From: Agrobacterium tumefaciens
Lineage (GTDB): Bacteria; Pseudomonadota; Alphaproteobacteria; Rhizobiales; Rhizobiaceae
Assembly (NCBI RefSeq): GCF_009649785.1
Contig: NZ_WJOK01000015.1
Coordinates: 62,001 to 126,000 of the forward strand
Direction of reading: 5' to 3'
Length of the DNA: 64,000 nucleotides
Part shown: one piece after another, positions 55,066 through 63,462 of the stretch
How the letters are laid out: each line of letters starts with the position of its first letter
Numbering within the stretch: the first letter of the stretch is position 1
The notes under the pieces: generated by a model
What the model was told of the DNA's origin: nothing
Seen by the model: only the letters and a program-made list of their open reading frames with translations
Databases searched by the model: none
Made by a program: the position numbers and the translations under genes

Positions 55066-55920
55066 CTATCGCCCGGTAACATCGCGCTTCACGACGCGCT
55101 CCACCGAAGGAGACGTTGTGTTGGTGTCAGGATTGATACCGACGCGGTCGTAGGCTTCGTTGAAGACGCAGAGCACATCCTTGCCCCGACGCAGGATGAA
55201 CTTGCGGCTGATCGCGTGCACCATCACCAGATCTCCATCGACCGACTTCGGAACAAGGCTTTCGGAGCCGTCGGAGTTCTCCATATAGATTGCGGGCATT
55301 TCCTGGTTACCCACAAAGGCAAACGTTGTAATCGTGCCGTTGTCGTAGACGCTTTGCGGCTCCAGTGCCTGCGATCCCTGAGAAGAATAGCGCCAGTTTC
55401 GAGGGCCATAGGCTTCGTGAAGCGCCAGCACATTGTCGGCGTCCTTCGCCTGGGCCGCGAGAGCCCTCGACGCTGCCTGCTGGCGGCGAAGCTCGGCGTC
55501 ATCGCCTGGATACCTGTACTTCACGTAGAAGTAGGTGTTTTGGCCAGCCTCTACGGAGCCATCGCGCGCCGTCAGTTCCATCTGGTAGCTGCGGGTCGAG
55601 CCATCCCTGCGCGTCGTAACCACGGAAATATTCGTCACCGGCTGGCTCTCGCGTGGCTTCAGGAACAGGATGTTGCCGGCCGGCGCAACTTCCCAGGCGA
55701 CGCTATTGCCGAGCGCGACATGGGCGATTTCCTCGTCCGCCGCGAACTCGACCTGTACGGATGACCGCAGAGTGCCGACCACCCGCGTGATGTTGTAGGG
55801 TTGGTAGTTCACGAACCGGACACGACTGTCTTGCGAGGCACCTCGGGGTATCTCAAGCGCAAACGCCGGCGACATCGAAAGGGTCACGATGAGTGCAGGA
55901 ATTCGAGGGATGCGCATCAT
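55066..55920 (-). CDS. virB9: VirB9, T4SS outer-membrane core subunit
   Basis: A 284-residue periplasmic protein. It has a signal peptide (about 1-22, cleavage near AFA/LE). The N-terminal domain has RVRFVNYQPYNITRVVGTLRSSVQVEFAADEEIAHVALG and the C-terminal domain has WRYSSQGSQALEPQSVYDNGTITTFAFVGNQEMPAIYME, the VirB7-binding part. The final GKDVLCVFNEAYDRVGINPDTNTTSP is typical. Its start overlaps the VirB8 stop by 4 bp. Confidence 0.95.
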   Translation of the reverse strand: MMRIPRIPALIVTLSMSPAFALEIPRGASQDSRVRFVNYQPYNITRVVGTLRSSVQVEFAADEEIAHVALGNSVAWEVAPAGNILFLKPRESQPVTNISVVTTRRDGSTRSYQMELTARDGSVEAGQNTYFYVKYRYPGDDAELRRQQAASRALAAQAKDADNVLALHEAYGPRNWRYSSQGSQALEPQSVYDNGTITTFAFVGNQEMPAIYMENSDGSESLVPKSVDGDLVMVHAISRKFILRRGKDVLCVFNEAYDRVGINPDTNTTSPSVERVVKRDVTGR

Positions 55921-56588
55921 CTCACCTCCTCCGGATCAGCGCGATACTCGCTGACGACGAAGCCGAGCGGGTTTACGAGCCGGTCCGTCGAGGACATCGG
56001 AGCGTTCGCGTAGGAATAGGTGATCGACGCAACCCAATGGGTCGTTCGTACTTCCTCGCCACGCGTGATGGTTCGCATGTAGCGTACGGAAACGACATTC
56101 TGATTGATGAGGGAGATTGAAGCGATATCGATCCTTGCTGTAGCCCCGCGACCATAAGTATTCTGGGGCGATTGCGGGTTGCTGCCACGGTAGAGGGCCG
56201 CGAAACGCGTTTGCTCCGCTTGCGTCGACAAGAGGGCGATGGTGCGGAAATTTTCCTGTGCTTCACTCCAGACGTAACCCTCGCGGGCCCGGACATATTT
56301 TGCAGCGAAATATTTCGTCACCGCCTCATCGTAGGTGCCAGCCGTCGATGTCAGCGCTGACACGACGTCGACAATGCCGGTCGAATTGTCGACGCGCACC
56401 ACAAAGGGTTCAACCGTCTTGAGGGGTGTGAGACACGCGACCGCGAAGACGGCTACAGCGGCGACAATGCCTGAAACTATGGCGATCGACCAGGCAATCC
56501 TGTTCGATCGCTCGACCTGGATCATCCGGTCCTGGTCGAAACGACGTGCTTTGTCGAAGTAGCTCTTGAGATTATCTGTCGTCACCAT
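55917..56588 (-). CDS. virB8: VirB8, T4SS inner-membrane assembly subunit
   Basis: A 223-residue bitopic protein. It has a cytoplasmic N-terminus (FDQDRMIQVERSNRIAW), membrane helix about 31-53, and a periplasmic NTF2-like domain (TSTAGTYDEAVTKYFAAKYVRAREGYVWSEAQENFRTIALLST and the end VRYMRTITRGEEVRTTHWVASITYSY). VirB8 nucleates the machine and contacts VirB10 and VirB9. The gene is between the VirB7-like lipoprotein and virB9. Confidence 0.95.
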   Translation of the reverse strand: MVTTDNLKSYFDKARRFDQDRMIQVERSNRIAWSIAIVSGIVAAVAVFAVACLTPLKTVEPFVVRVDNSTGIVDVVSALTSTAGTYDEAVTKYFAAKYVRAREGYVWSEAQENFRTIALLSTQAEQTRFAALYRGSNPQSPQNTYGRGATARIDIASISLINQNVVSVRYMRTITRGEEVRTTHWVASITYSYANAPMSSTDRLVNPLGFVVSEYRADPEEVR

Positions 56589-56591
56589 GTT

Positions 56592-56858
56592 TCATCCCTC
56601 ACAACGGCGATAGGAACCGTCGATGTCCAGATGCGCAAAAGCGGAAGTCTCGCTGGCCTCTTTTACGAAAGGTGTGAGGGACGTGGACGAACTCGTGTTG
56701 GATTGCTGCTGTTTCAGCTTGCTGCCGCCCTCCCAGTCCCACATCGAGCGGTTCAATGGGCGGCGCGAATAGCCGTCGCAGTTCGGCAATGGGTAGGTCA
56801 TCGAAGCGCAGCCGACAAGCGTGGCTGAAAAGACGATCAACAGGGCAGGCTTAATCAT
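56592..56858 (-). CDS. virB7: VirB7-like lipoprotein
   Basis: An 88-residue lipoprotein with lipobox LVGC at residues 14-17 after a short hydrophobic signal. Position between virB6 and virB8 and small size fit VirB7, the lipoprotein that anchors VirB9 in the outer membrane. The mature part is longer than classical VirB7 and has a conserved-looking NCDGYSRRPLNRSMWDWEGG and a second Cys pair region near the C-terminus (YRRCEG) that could form a disulphide. Assignment is mainly by position. Confidence 0.8.
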   Translation of the reverse strand: MIKPALLIVFSATLVGCASMTYPLPNCDGYSRRPLNRSMWDWEGGSKLKQQQSNTSSSTSLTPFVKEASETSAFAHLDIDGSYRRCEG

Positions 56859-56893
56859 TCAGCAGGCCTTTATCTAATGTTCTGGACTGGGTG

Positions 56894-57829
56894 TCATACG
56901 CCGGCATTTCTTGATCCGAAGGCGCGGCGAGCAAACCGAGCACCGCGACCGATCATCCGGCCGGTGTGGGAGGCTGCTCTGGCCAGCATGCCTTCATGCG
57001 CATCGCGTGCGGTCGTGTAACCATAGACCAGCGAGGCGCCGCCAGACGCCAGCGCCGATGCAATGCCAGGTAGCTGGTAGAATATGTACAGGGCAGCTAT
57101 CCCGATGGCACAAAAAGCAATAGGGCGCATAAGGACGTCGCTGTAGCTGTCGATTGCGGTGAAGCTCGAGTCCAGGCAGGAGATCAAAAGCGAACCGACG
57201 GCAACGACAAGGACCTGAAGGATCACGAAGTTTGCGAGCTGCCCGATCCAGGACTCGGTAAAACGGCGCGTCGATTGAAACATGGCAAGCGCAATGAAAA
57301 TCGGCCCGATCGCCAGGACGATCGCCAGCGCCAACCGTGCATAAAGGGAAACAACATAACCGATCCCCGCCACCAGAAAGCTGACGCCGATCACCATGAT
57401 GCCGCCCACACCTGTGACGATGTCAATCGGCCAGGAAGCCCTGGTCCAGATATCGGTCGCAGAGGCCTGGCCCTTGTCGAGCAGACTGTCAAAGGTGCTG
57501 GCACTCGGCGCCGTACCTGCATTCAGCGCCTGAGCGATCTCGCGTGGCAAAACATCGAAGAAGATGTTTGTGACATAGGTCTGATATTCGCCGGCGTTCT
57601 TCACCAGCATCACTATGATCGCGAGCTTCATCGCGCGGAAGGCGAAGTCAAGGATAGGTTCCTGGACCGAGCCCCGAAGGATGAGATAGCCGTAGAGGAC
57701 GACGTAGAGGGTCACTGCCACCGTCAACGGACCAGCGACCCATTCTGCTATGTTCGACGTCCCATCCGAGACGAAAGTCTCCAACGGCCGCTTGAACTGA
57801 CCGTCGATAAACTCAAACACCTGGTACAT
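56894..57829 (-). CDS. virB6: VirB6, polytopic T4SS membrane protein
   Basis: A 311-residue inner-membrane protein with a VirB6/TrbL core: about six hydrophobic segments, with the family region GYLILRGSVQEPILDFAFRAMKLAIIVMLVKNAGEYQTYV and, later, FLVAGIGYVVSLYARLALAIVLAIGPIFIALAMFQSTRRFTESWIGQLANFVI. ATG 57829 follows GGGAGG; the longer frame upstream runs into the EexN gene. It joins the inner-membrane complex and contacts the substrate. Confidence 0.94.
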   Translation of the reverse strand: MYQVFEFIDGQFKRPLETFVSDGTSNIAEWVAGPLTVAVTLYVVLYGYLILRGSVQEPILDFAFRAMKLAIIVMLVKNAGEYQTYVTNIFFDVLPREIAQALNAGTAPSASTFDSLLDKGQASATDIWTRASWPIDIVTGVGGIMVIGVSFLVAGIGYVVSLYARLALAIVLAIGPIFIALAMFQSTRRFTESWIGQLANFVILQVLVVAVGSLLISCLDSSFTAIDSYSDVLMRPIAFCAIGIAALYIFYQLPGIASALASGGASLVYGYTTARDAHEGMLARAASHTGRMIGRGARFARRAFGSRNAGV

Positions 57830-57833
57830 TTGG

Positions 57834-58067
57834 TCAGCCTCCCAATGCCTTGCGCATGTTCTGGAGCCGGAGCTTAACCTCGGCCGCTTCCGCGTTCTGG
57901 CAATTGGGCGTCTGGCGCAATGCACCCGGGTTGTTGCGGCACTCGGTAATCGTACGGGACAGCAATTCGGTGTCGGCGACGAACTCGTCCACCGTATGAG
58001 TTCGCTCCGCCTCTTGCGAACAAGCCGACAAGAGCACCAGGGAAAGGACGATGAGGGTGCACTTCAC
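57834..58067 (-). CDS. eexN: EexN-family entry-exclusion lipoprotein
   Basis: A 77-residue lipoprotein. The lipobox is LLSAC (Cys at residue 16). After that, TVDEFVADTELLSRTITECRNNPGALRQTPNCQNAEAAEVK is the EexN signature with paired Cys. In conjugative plasmids it stops further entry of a related plasmid into the host cell. Its start overlaps virB5 (ATGA). Its presence indicates a conjugative rather than effector-only machine. Confidence 0.88.
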   Translation of the reverse strand: MKCTLIVLSLVLLSACSQEAERTHTVDEFVADTELLSRTITECRNNPGALRQTPNCQNAEAAEVKLRLQNMRKALGG

Positions 58068-58762
58068 TGCAGCGCCGCCTTCATATTGTCCATCCGTTGG
58101 CGCCAGTCCTCCGCCTTGCGCTGTTCGTCGACCTGGTTCTGCGCCTGCTGCACCATCCTCAGCCCCTCCATCCGCAGGACGTCGGTCTGAAGAAATGCCT
58201 GTTCGGCCTGCAGCCGAGCCTGCAGGTCGGCAATCTCTTTGGCGTCGCCAGCCGTGGAAATCTTTCCCCGCAGCTGATCAATCCCGTTGATGCGCTTGGT
58301 CGCGGCATCGTAGATTTGCTCACCAAGGCTCATTTGCCCGGCATTCTTGTTCTGAAGCCGGGACAATTCCTGAGCGTAGAAATCATCGGCGTCAGTGCGG
58401 TAGGTCGAGTTACCTTCCAGAAACCTTGAGGCGGAATCACCGAACACGCCGGTACCGTTGCCTTTGAGCAATCCCTTGATGGCAGCGAAGTCGGAGGGAA
58501 GCGCCTTGCGGATCGCCGGATCGTTGAGAACCTCGGCGACATCCGCCATATCGGTCAGCTTGTTGAGCGAGCCATAAAGCTGCCGAGCCTGGCCGATCTG
58601 CTCATTGAGCGCGTCGAGTTGCGACTTGAGCTGCGCGATGCTCTCGATCTGCTTGGCAATCGCAGCCTGATCGTTGACAGGAATCCCCTGCCCTGACGCG
58701 CCTTCAGCAGCAAGCATGAGCACCGCGCTGAGCAGTACGCCATGAAGTCGATAGGAAGTCAT
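58064..58762 (-). CDS. virB5: VirB5, minor pilus-tip subunit
   Basis: A 232-residue secreted protein. It has a signal peptide (cleavage near GASG/QG, about residue 24) and a long helical body: IAQLKSQLDALNEQIGQARQLYGSLNKLTDMADVAEVLNDPAIRKALPSDFAAI, then GISGQ-free TFXX-type helical region and a C-terminal helix (ADLQARLQAEQAFLQTDVLRMEGLRMVQQAQNQ). It matches the VirB5/TraC family. It shares one base with the virB4 stop. It sits at the pilus tip and helps cell contact. Confidence 0.92.
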   Translation of the reverse strand: MTSYRLHGVLLSAVLMLAAEGASGQGIPVNDQAAIAKQIESIAQLKSQLDALNEQIGQARQLYGSLNKLTDMADVAEVLNDPAIRKALPSDFAAIKGLLKGNGTGVFGDSASRFLEGNSTYRTDADDFYAQELSRLQNKNAGQMSLGEQIYDAATKRINGIDQLRGKISTAGDAKEIADLQARLQAEQAFLQTDVLRMEGLRMVQQAQNQVDEQRKAEDWRQRMDNMKAALQ

Positions 58763-61149
58763 CAGCTAGCACTCCTTCGCTGTTGGAAAATGGGAAGCCA
58801 GTTCTCGACGTCGTCTCCAACCTCCGCGCGGATCGCGTCGAGAAGTTCGACATTGGCGGTCCGGCCGGAGAGGATGGCGAGCTCGTCATCGAAGCCGTTG
58901 AGATCGAGCTCGGCAACGACGCTGTTGTGTCCTTGCTTCAACACGAACCTCCGGCTTTCAACGGAAAGCTCGCGCGCTATCAATTCGTATTCGCGCTCGG
59001 TGAGCTTGAATCCATCGACATAGTCGGCATGGTTGCCGCGCGAGTTGGGCAGGAAGATCTGTGTCGGGCATTGCTCGATGATCGTGTGCGCGATTGGCGA
59101 GTTCAGCGCGTCGCGTGGGCTTTGCGTGGCAAACAGCATCAACCCATTTTGTTTGCGGATGGTCTTCAGCTTGTTTTGCGCAAGATCGCGGAACCCCTCG
59201 TCCTGTAGCGCCTTCCAGAATTCGTCGATGACGATGATGATCCGGCGGCCATCGATCATCTGCTCGACGCGATGGAAGAGATAGGCCATCAGCGGTGTGC
59301 GAATTTCCTCGTTGTCGAGGAAGTCGGTCATGTCGTAGCCGATGAACTTCCCTGATCCGCCGAAATCGCCAAATCCGATATCTTCGATGACATTGTCGAA
59401 GACCCAGCCGAGCGGCCCTCCCTCCTCCCACCGGCGGAGCCTCGCCGCGATACCTTCTGGATCCGTATTGTTGAGGAAAGCCCGCAGCGCCCCTATTGTC
59501 CGTCGCTCAGCGGGCAGGTCGGCAAGGCCGTCGATCGCGCCGGAGATGTCGCGAAGTTCGGTGACAGTCAGTTCCCGCGCCCCTGAACCCACAAGCTTGC
59601 CGATCCAGCGCGCCAGGAACACCTTGTTCTCCGGCGTCAGGTTGAGGGCCTTTAAGGGAGCGCAGCCGGTGGGGACCCCGTTCTTCAGCGGCAGGTAGGT
59701 GCCTCCGGCGGCGCGAACATAAAGGTCCGCGCCGCGATCCTTGTCGAAGAACACCACGTGCGGGTCGTGTTTCTCGAGCTGTGACAGCATGAAATTGACA
59801 ATCACGGTTTTGCCCGCTCCCGACGGACCGCACATGAAGGTGTTGCCCAGATCGCCATAATGGAGATTGAAGTAGTAGGGCGAGCCTGAAGCGGTCTTCA
59901 GCAGGGCGACGGCGGGTCCCCACTCATTGCCGTCCTTCTGTCCGATCGGATAGGAATGGAACGGTGACAATGCTGCGAAATTCTTCGAGCTGATCGCGCC
60001 TGAGCGCGCGCGGTAACGAAAATTGCCCGGAAGTTGCGCCCACCATGCCGCTTCGAGACCAAGATCCTCGCGCGCAACGACAGCCCCGCCATTGGTCAGG
60101 CTGGCGCGAACCTTTGCCAGATTGTCGGTCAATTCCTTTAACGTGGTCGCAAAGACGGAGAGTGTCAGGTGATGCTCGCCGATCACGAAGCGGTTGGACT
60201 CCAGGTCGTCCATCGCATCGTCAAGTTCATCGATTTGCGAAGCCGCCTTGTCGCCGCTGCTCACCAACTGGTTTTGCTTACGCCCCATGATGACGCGAGC
60301 GTCCGCCTTCGACACAAAGCAGAACGACTGTGAGAGAATGAGCTCAAACGGACTGTTTAGAACTCCGTCCAGCATGCCTGTCCTGGTGCGGGCTGGATAT
60401 TCCTTGAAGCTCAGCATGCCGGCAAAGCGGCTTTCTGCCTCATGCCGGATCTCGATCGTTTCCCGACCTATGATTACGCGATCAGAGTAAATTGCCGAGG
60501 CGACGCGACCTTCGGTAAGCGGCACACGCTCGCGCCTCCCGCCGACGAGCTGGTGTAGCACCTCGCTCGGTTCAGAGAAGAGCATGCCTTCCTGTTCGTA
60601 AAGAGAAAGGACCCTTGGCTCAAAGCGCCTCAAGCCCGCCACTACGTTGACGACCTTGTCCTTAAGCTGTTTCAGAGCCTCTTCATCCAGCTCCATATCG
60701 AGTCGTTTTGACCGTCGAAGGTACGACAGCAGCTTCCCCGCCTTGTCTGCAGGGCCACGCGCTGGCGACCAAAGGACGGTCAGATAGAGATCGTTGCGGA
60801 AAAGGTGTTCGCGCGCCATGCGTTCCCGGTATTTCTCGTTGAGCGAGGCGGAGAATGGCGTTGCGAACGTTCCGCCCGGATAGTCGCTATCCCTGCGCCG
60901 AATGAGATGGGTCCAGATCGCGAGCCGCTCATCGGCAATATTTCGATAGAGCGTGTTGAGGTCGCGATGGAGCGCGTTGATGTCGAGCAGATCAGCAGTT
61001 TCGAACGATACGCCTGCGAGCGCGACCATGACCATGAGTGTCCGGGACTCGAGCGCGATTGTCGTCTCGTCGATGTGCCGCACGTAAGGGATAAAAGCCT
61101 CTGGCGTGAGTTCGCGTGATCTAAGGGTGGCGATGTCAGGCAATTCCAA
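58762..61149 (-). CDS. virB4: VirB4, T4SS ATPase
   Basis: A 795-residue ATPase with the CagE/TrbE/VirB4 N-terminal domain (about 1-400) and an AAA-type C-terminal domain. Walker A is CGPSGAGKTVIVNFML (about 447-462), Walker B is RIIIVIDEFWKAL, and the adjacent FATQSPRDALNS is the conserved sensor region. It energises pilus assembly and substrate transfer from the inner membrane. Its start overlaps virB3 by 14 bp; VirB3 is not fused. The active-site motifs are intact, in contrast to VirB1 and VirB11. Confidence 0.96.
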   Translation of the reverse strand: MELPDIATLRSRELTPEAFIPYVRHIDETTIALESRTLMVMVALAGVSFETADLLDINALHRDLNTLYRNIADERLAIWTHLIRRRDSDYPGGTFATPFSASLNEKYRERMAREHLFRNDLYLTVLWSPARGPADKAGKLLSYLRRSKRLDMELDEEALKQLKDKVVNVVAGLRRFEPRVLSLYEQEGMLFSEPSEVLHQLVGGRRERVPLTEGRVASAIYSDRVIIGRETIEIRHEAESRFAGMLSFKEYPARTRTGMLDGVLNSPFELILSQSFCFVSKADARVIMGRKQNQLVSSGDKAASQIDELDDAMDDLESNRFVIGEHHLTLSVFATTLKELTDNLAKVRASLTNGGAVVAREDLGLEAAWWAQLPGNFRYRARSGAISSKNFAALSPFHSYPIGQKDGNEWGPAVALLKTASGSPYYFNLHYGDLGNTFMCGPSGAGKTVIVNFMLSQLEKHDPHVVFFDKDRGADLYVRAAGGTYLPLKNGVPTGCAPLKALNLTPENKVFLARWIGKLVGSGARELTVTELRDISGAIDGLADLPAERRTIGALRAFLNNTDPEGIAARLRRWEEGGPLGWVFDNVIEDIGFGDFGGSGKFIGYDMTDFLDNEEIRTPLMAYLFHRVEQMIDGRRIIIVIDEFWKALQDEGFRDLAQNKLKTIRKQNGLMLFATQSPRDALNSPIAHTIIEQCPTQIFLPNSRGNHADYVDGFKLTEREYELIARELSVESRRFVLKQGHNSVVAELDLNGFDDELAILSGRTANVELLDAIRAEVGDDVENWLPIFQQRRSAS

Positions 61150-61477
61150 TATCCCTTTCGTCGAAGCGGCGTGTCAGCCTCAGAGGGGAAAGTGTTGCCC
61201 CGCCCCAATAGGCACCGTTGCGTGAACGGCCGCGTGTCTCGACCCAGGCGAGCAGGATGCGGAACATGTTGTGATCGTGCTTGACGAGCGCTTTGAAGAT
61301 GAGATGGAAAACGATGCCGACGAACGCGTAGGCGATAGATCCGGCGACGATGTAGAGGATCGTCGTGACCATGATGTTGAAGCCCATCGCCTCCATCGTG
61401 ACACCGGCAATCATCGCGGGACGCGTACACGCGATGAAGAGTGTGTCTTCTTCGAGAACCGTTTGTCCGCCCACCAT
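61136..61477 (-). CDS. virB3: VirB3, small T4SS membrane protein
   Basis: A 113-residue protein with two close membrane segments (about 27-60). The start LEEDTLFIACTRPAMIAGVTMEAMGFNIMVTTILYIVAG matches VirB3, where the T-R-P motif near residue 18 is conserved. The C-terminus (HDHNMFRILLAWVETRGRSRN) is typical. It works with VirB4 in pilus biogenesis. It overlaps virB4 and follows virB2 by three bases. Confidence 0.93.
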   Translation of the reverse strand: MVGGQTVLEEDTLFIACTRPAMIAGVTMEAMGFNIMVTTILYIVAGSIAYAFVGIVFHLIFKALVKHDHNMFRILLAWVETRGRSRNGAYWGGATLSPLRLTRRFDERDIGIA

Positions 61478-61479
61478 CT

Positions 61480-61779
61480 TCAGGCTCCGACGATGGTGTT
61501 GACGAGTTCGGTTGCGCCAAAGATGCCGCCAATTCCGATGATCCAGAAGCCCGCTCGCCTCAGGTCCATGTAACCAAACATCCAGGCGATGCAGATGACG
61601 ATGACCGCAATCACGGCGAGAAGCTTAGCAATGTTTCCCGTCAACATGTCGACGATGTTCTGCAGGACGGTTTCGATGCCGGCGGCTTGCGCGAAGGCGG
61701 GCTCAACCATCGTCACTATAATGGCGGCAGCCATGACGGACGAGGCGACGACGGGTCTGATCCGGGAACTAATTATCAT
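61480..61779 (-). CDS. virB2: VirB2, T4SS pilin precursor
   Basis: A 99-residue precursor with a long signal sequence (about 1-30, AFA/QAAG as likely cleavage) and two hydrophobic helices in the mature part (LAVIAVIVICIAWMFGYMDLRRAGFWIIGIGGIFGATELV), the pilin hallmark; basic RR in the loop is typical. It polymerises into the conjugative pilus. Its start overlaps the VirB1 stop by 4 bp. Confidence 0.94.
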   Translation of the reverse strand: MIISSRIRPVVASSVMAAAIIVTMVEPAFAQAAGIETVLQNIVDMLTGNIAKLLAVIAVIVICIAWMFGYMDLRRAGFWIIGIGGIFGATELVNTIVGA

Positions 61780-62465
61780 TCACTCTGCTCCAATTCCAAT
61801 TGATTGTCTTGAAACACCAGGACGGATGAACGGCTTCGGGTCTTGAAGACGTCCCAAGCGGACGCCGCCGAGATCGCGTGTGCTTCCCCCGGAGTGTTTT
61901 CCGCCACCACTTCGGCAACGACGTCTGCTTGGGAAGAATTCGCCGACACGTTTGTCTGCAACCCTTTTCCCGTGTCGCCGATTGTAAATCGAGCCACTGT
62001 CGGTCCGAGCCGTTCGATTTCGCGGCGAACCTGATCGCCATAGTTGACCACGCCCCCGACCGACGGATCGTCACGTCCATAGCAGGATTGCAGCACCTGC
62101 TCGGCCCTGGGACTGTCAGCACCCTCCTTCACCGAGAGGCAGCAATAGCCGTCGGATGGCGTCGCTGGAGCCTTCAGGTTAAGGCAGCGAGCGAAAGCGG
62201 CTGGTATCGAGAGGTTCAATCTCCACAGTTCTTCCGGCCCGACCCCGTCGGGACCAATGTGTATGTCATGGCATGTTGCCTCCGAGGATGCGGCGACTTC
62301 GATTACATCGGCCTTGGTCGCAGGTTGCCGCCCGAGCGGTGCACGGCTGTTGATCCTGATGGTGAACGGAGCGCACCGGCTTTCGGGGCTGACCACACCC
62401 GCAAGAGCCTCCGATGCAACGAAGGGTGCGCAGGTCTGCGCAAGATCTGAGAAGACAACGGGCAT
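61776..62465 (-). CDS. virB1: VirB1-like lytic transglycosylase with degenerate active site
   Basis: A 229-residue protein in the virB1 position. FSDLAQTCAPFVASEALAGVV matches the N-terminus of VirB1-type SLT domains. The catalytic Glu region reads SPESRCAPFTI, so Glu remains. The second SLT motif, usually L-G-x-x-Q-I-N, is HIGPDGVGPEEL here, and the third, usually A-x-Y-N-x-G-D, is QSCYGRDD. Activity is doubtful. The variable C-terminal half (about 145-229) is acidic, as in VirB1 tails. ATG 62465 begins one base after the TrbM-like stop. Confidence 0.8.
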   Translation of the reverse strand: MPVVFSDLAQTCAPFVASEALAGVVSPESRCAPFTIRINSRAPLGRQPATKADVIEVAASSEATCHDIHIGPDGVGPEELWRLNLSIPAAFARCLNLKAPATPSDGYCCLSVKEGADSPRAEQVLQSCYGRDDPSVGGVVNYGDQVRREIERLGPTVARFTIGDTGKGLQTNVSANSSQADVVAEVVAENTPGEAHAISAASAWDVFKTRSRSSVLVFQDNQLELEQSE

Positions 62466-62466
62466 G

Positions 62467-63006
62467 TCAGAACCACACCCTCTGCGTGCCGACGCCCTCA
62501 ATCGTCACATCGACGTATCGAGGTTTCTCGCGGACCAGGGGTCGCGCCACGGTATTGGCCAGGCATTGGTATCGCCCGTCTACCCTTTGCCACCTCGGTG
62601 ACGTGACAGAGCCTTTGTTCGGATCGCCACCGTCTCGATCTCGCCGGCAAAAGCTGTCGCTCACGGCTTGCAGTGACGTGGAAATGCACGTCGCGTCACG
62701 TCCCCTGGGACCGTAGCCAGCAGATAAGCGGTAGCCGGCGTTGCAGTAATATGGTTCGTAAAAAGGGCGAGAGGTCTGAAAACCCACGCCCGCGCAAGTT
62801 GGAAACGAACGCCCTTTTGCCAACCACCTCCAAAGCTTCTCGACGGGCGGCCTGCATTCGCCATACTGGGTCGGACCGCCGGGATTGGATAAGCACAGGA
62901 TAACCTGGCACCCCCATTCGTCGGCACGAGCGCTTCGCTCCGAAATGGTATAGAGTGAAACGAACCCTGACGCTGCTATGATCATTCGAAAGAAAAGGCC
63001 CTTCAT
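62467..63006 (-). CDS. TrbM/KikA-like conjugal transfer protein
   Basis: A 179-residue exported protein. It has a signal peptide (cleavage near SARA/DE, about residue 28). The mature part starts EWGCQVILCLSNPGGPTQYGECRPPVEKLWRWLAKGRSFPTC, the Cys-rich pattern I associate with TrbM/KikA-type proteins, then YYCNAGYRLSAGYGPRGRDATCISTSL and a basic C-terminus. Eight or more Cys suggest a disulphide-rich periplasmic protein. It is the first gene of the virB operon. The family assignment is from memory and moderate. Confidence 0.7.
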   Translation of the reverse strand: MKGLFFRMIIAASGFVSLYTISERSARADEWGCQVILCLSNPGGPTQYGECRPPVEKLWRWLAKGRSFPTCAGVGFQTSRPFYEPYYCNAGYRLSAGYGPRGRDATCISTSLQAVSDSFCRRDRDGGDPNKGSVTSPRWQRVDGRYQCLANTVARPLVREKPRYVDVTIEGVGTQRVWF

Positions 63007-63063
63007 GCCCCCTACTCTCCGTCTTCCTAAATGTCCGCCTCAACTGAACGGCGACTCGTCTCA

Positions 63064-63085
63064 ATTATTTGACTATGCAAATAAT
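63064..63085. promoter_or_regulatory. Palindromic operator candidate between the virB operon and its divergent regulator
   Basis: ATTATTTG and CAAATAAT are perfect inverted 8-bp arms around ACTATG in an A+T-rich stretch. It lies 57 bp before the TrbM-like gene and 14 bp before the regulator ATG. Both promoters must lie here, so binding by the winged-helix protein would repress both. Confidence 0.6.
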
Positions 63086-63099
63086 AGATAGTTAAAACG

Positions 63100-63462
63100 A
63101 TGGCAAGCAATTTAAGTGAAAGATGGCAAAGTCAGGCCTTGTCCGTTTTTGCGGTGCGTGAAATCCTGGAGAAGCCGATCGACGGTGAATCGGCGCAGTC
63201 GCGCATCAAACAGATCGGCATGATGAATATTCTCTACCTGATGCACCAGGCGCATCAGAAGTTAACACTCTCAAATGTAATTGATATTACCGGCATGACG
63301 CGTGGTGGGGTGATCGAAACCATTGAACTCTTGGTCCGACGGGGCATCCTTACGGAAACGCTGGGAAGAAACTCAATGGGACGAGGAACGGCTCGACAGT
63401 TTGAGTTTTCCCCGCAGGTTTTTGCCGCGCTTGGTGGTGCCGCGGCGGCCGGAAATGCCTGA
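63100..63462 (+). CDS. Small winged-helix regulator, candidate RctA-type repressor of the virB operon
   Basis: A 120-residue MarR-like winged helix: MMNILYLMHQAHQKLTLSNVIDITGMTRGGVIETIELLVRRGILTETLGRNSMGRGTARQFEFSPQVFAAL, with the recognition helix at TRGGVIETIELLVRRG and a basic wing. In rhizobial plasmids such as pSymA and p42d a small winged-helix repressor, RctA, is encoded by a gene next to virB1 and represses transfer. Position and type fit that role. I cannot confirm homology by sequence from memory. ATG 63100 is close to the palindrome. Confidence 0.75.
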   Translation: MASNLSERWQSQALSVFAVREILEKPIDGESAQSRIKQIGMMNILYLMHQAHQKLTLSNVIDITGMTRGGVIETIELLVRRGILTETLGRNSMGRGTARQFEFSPQVFAALGGAAAAGNA

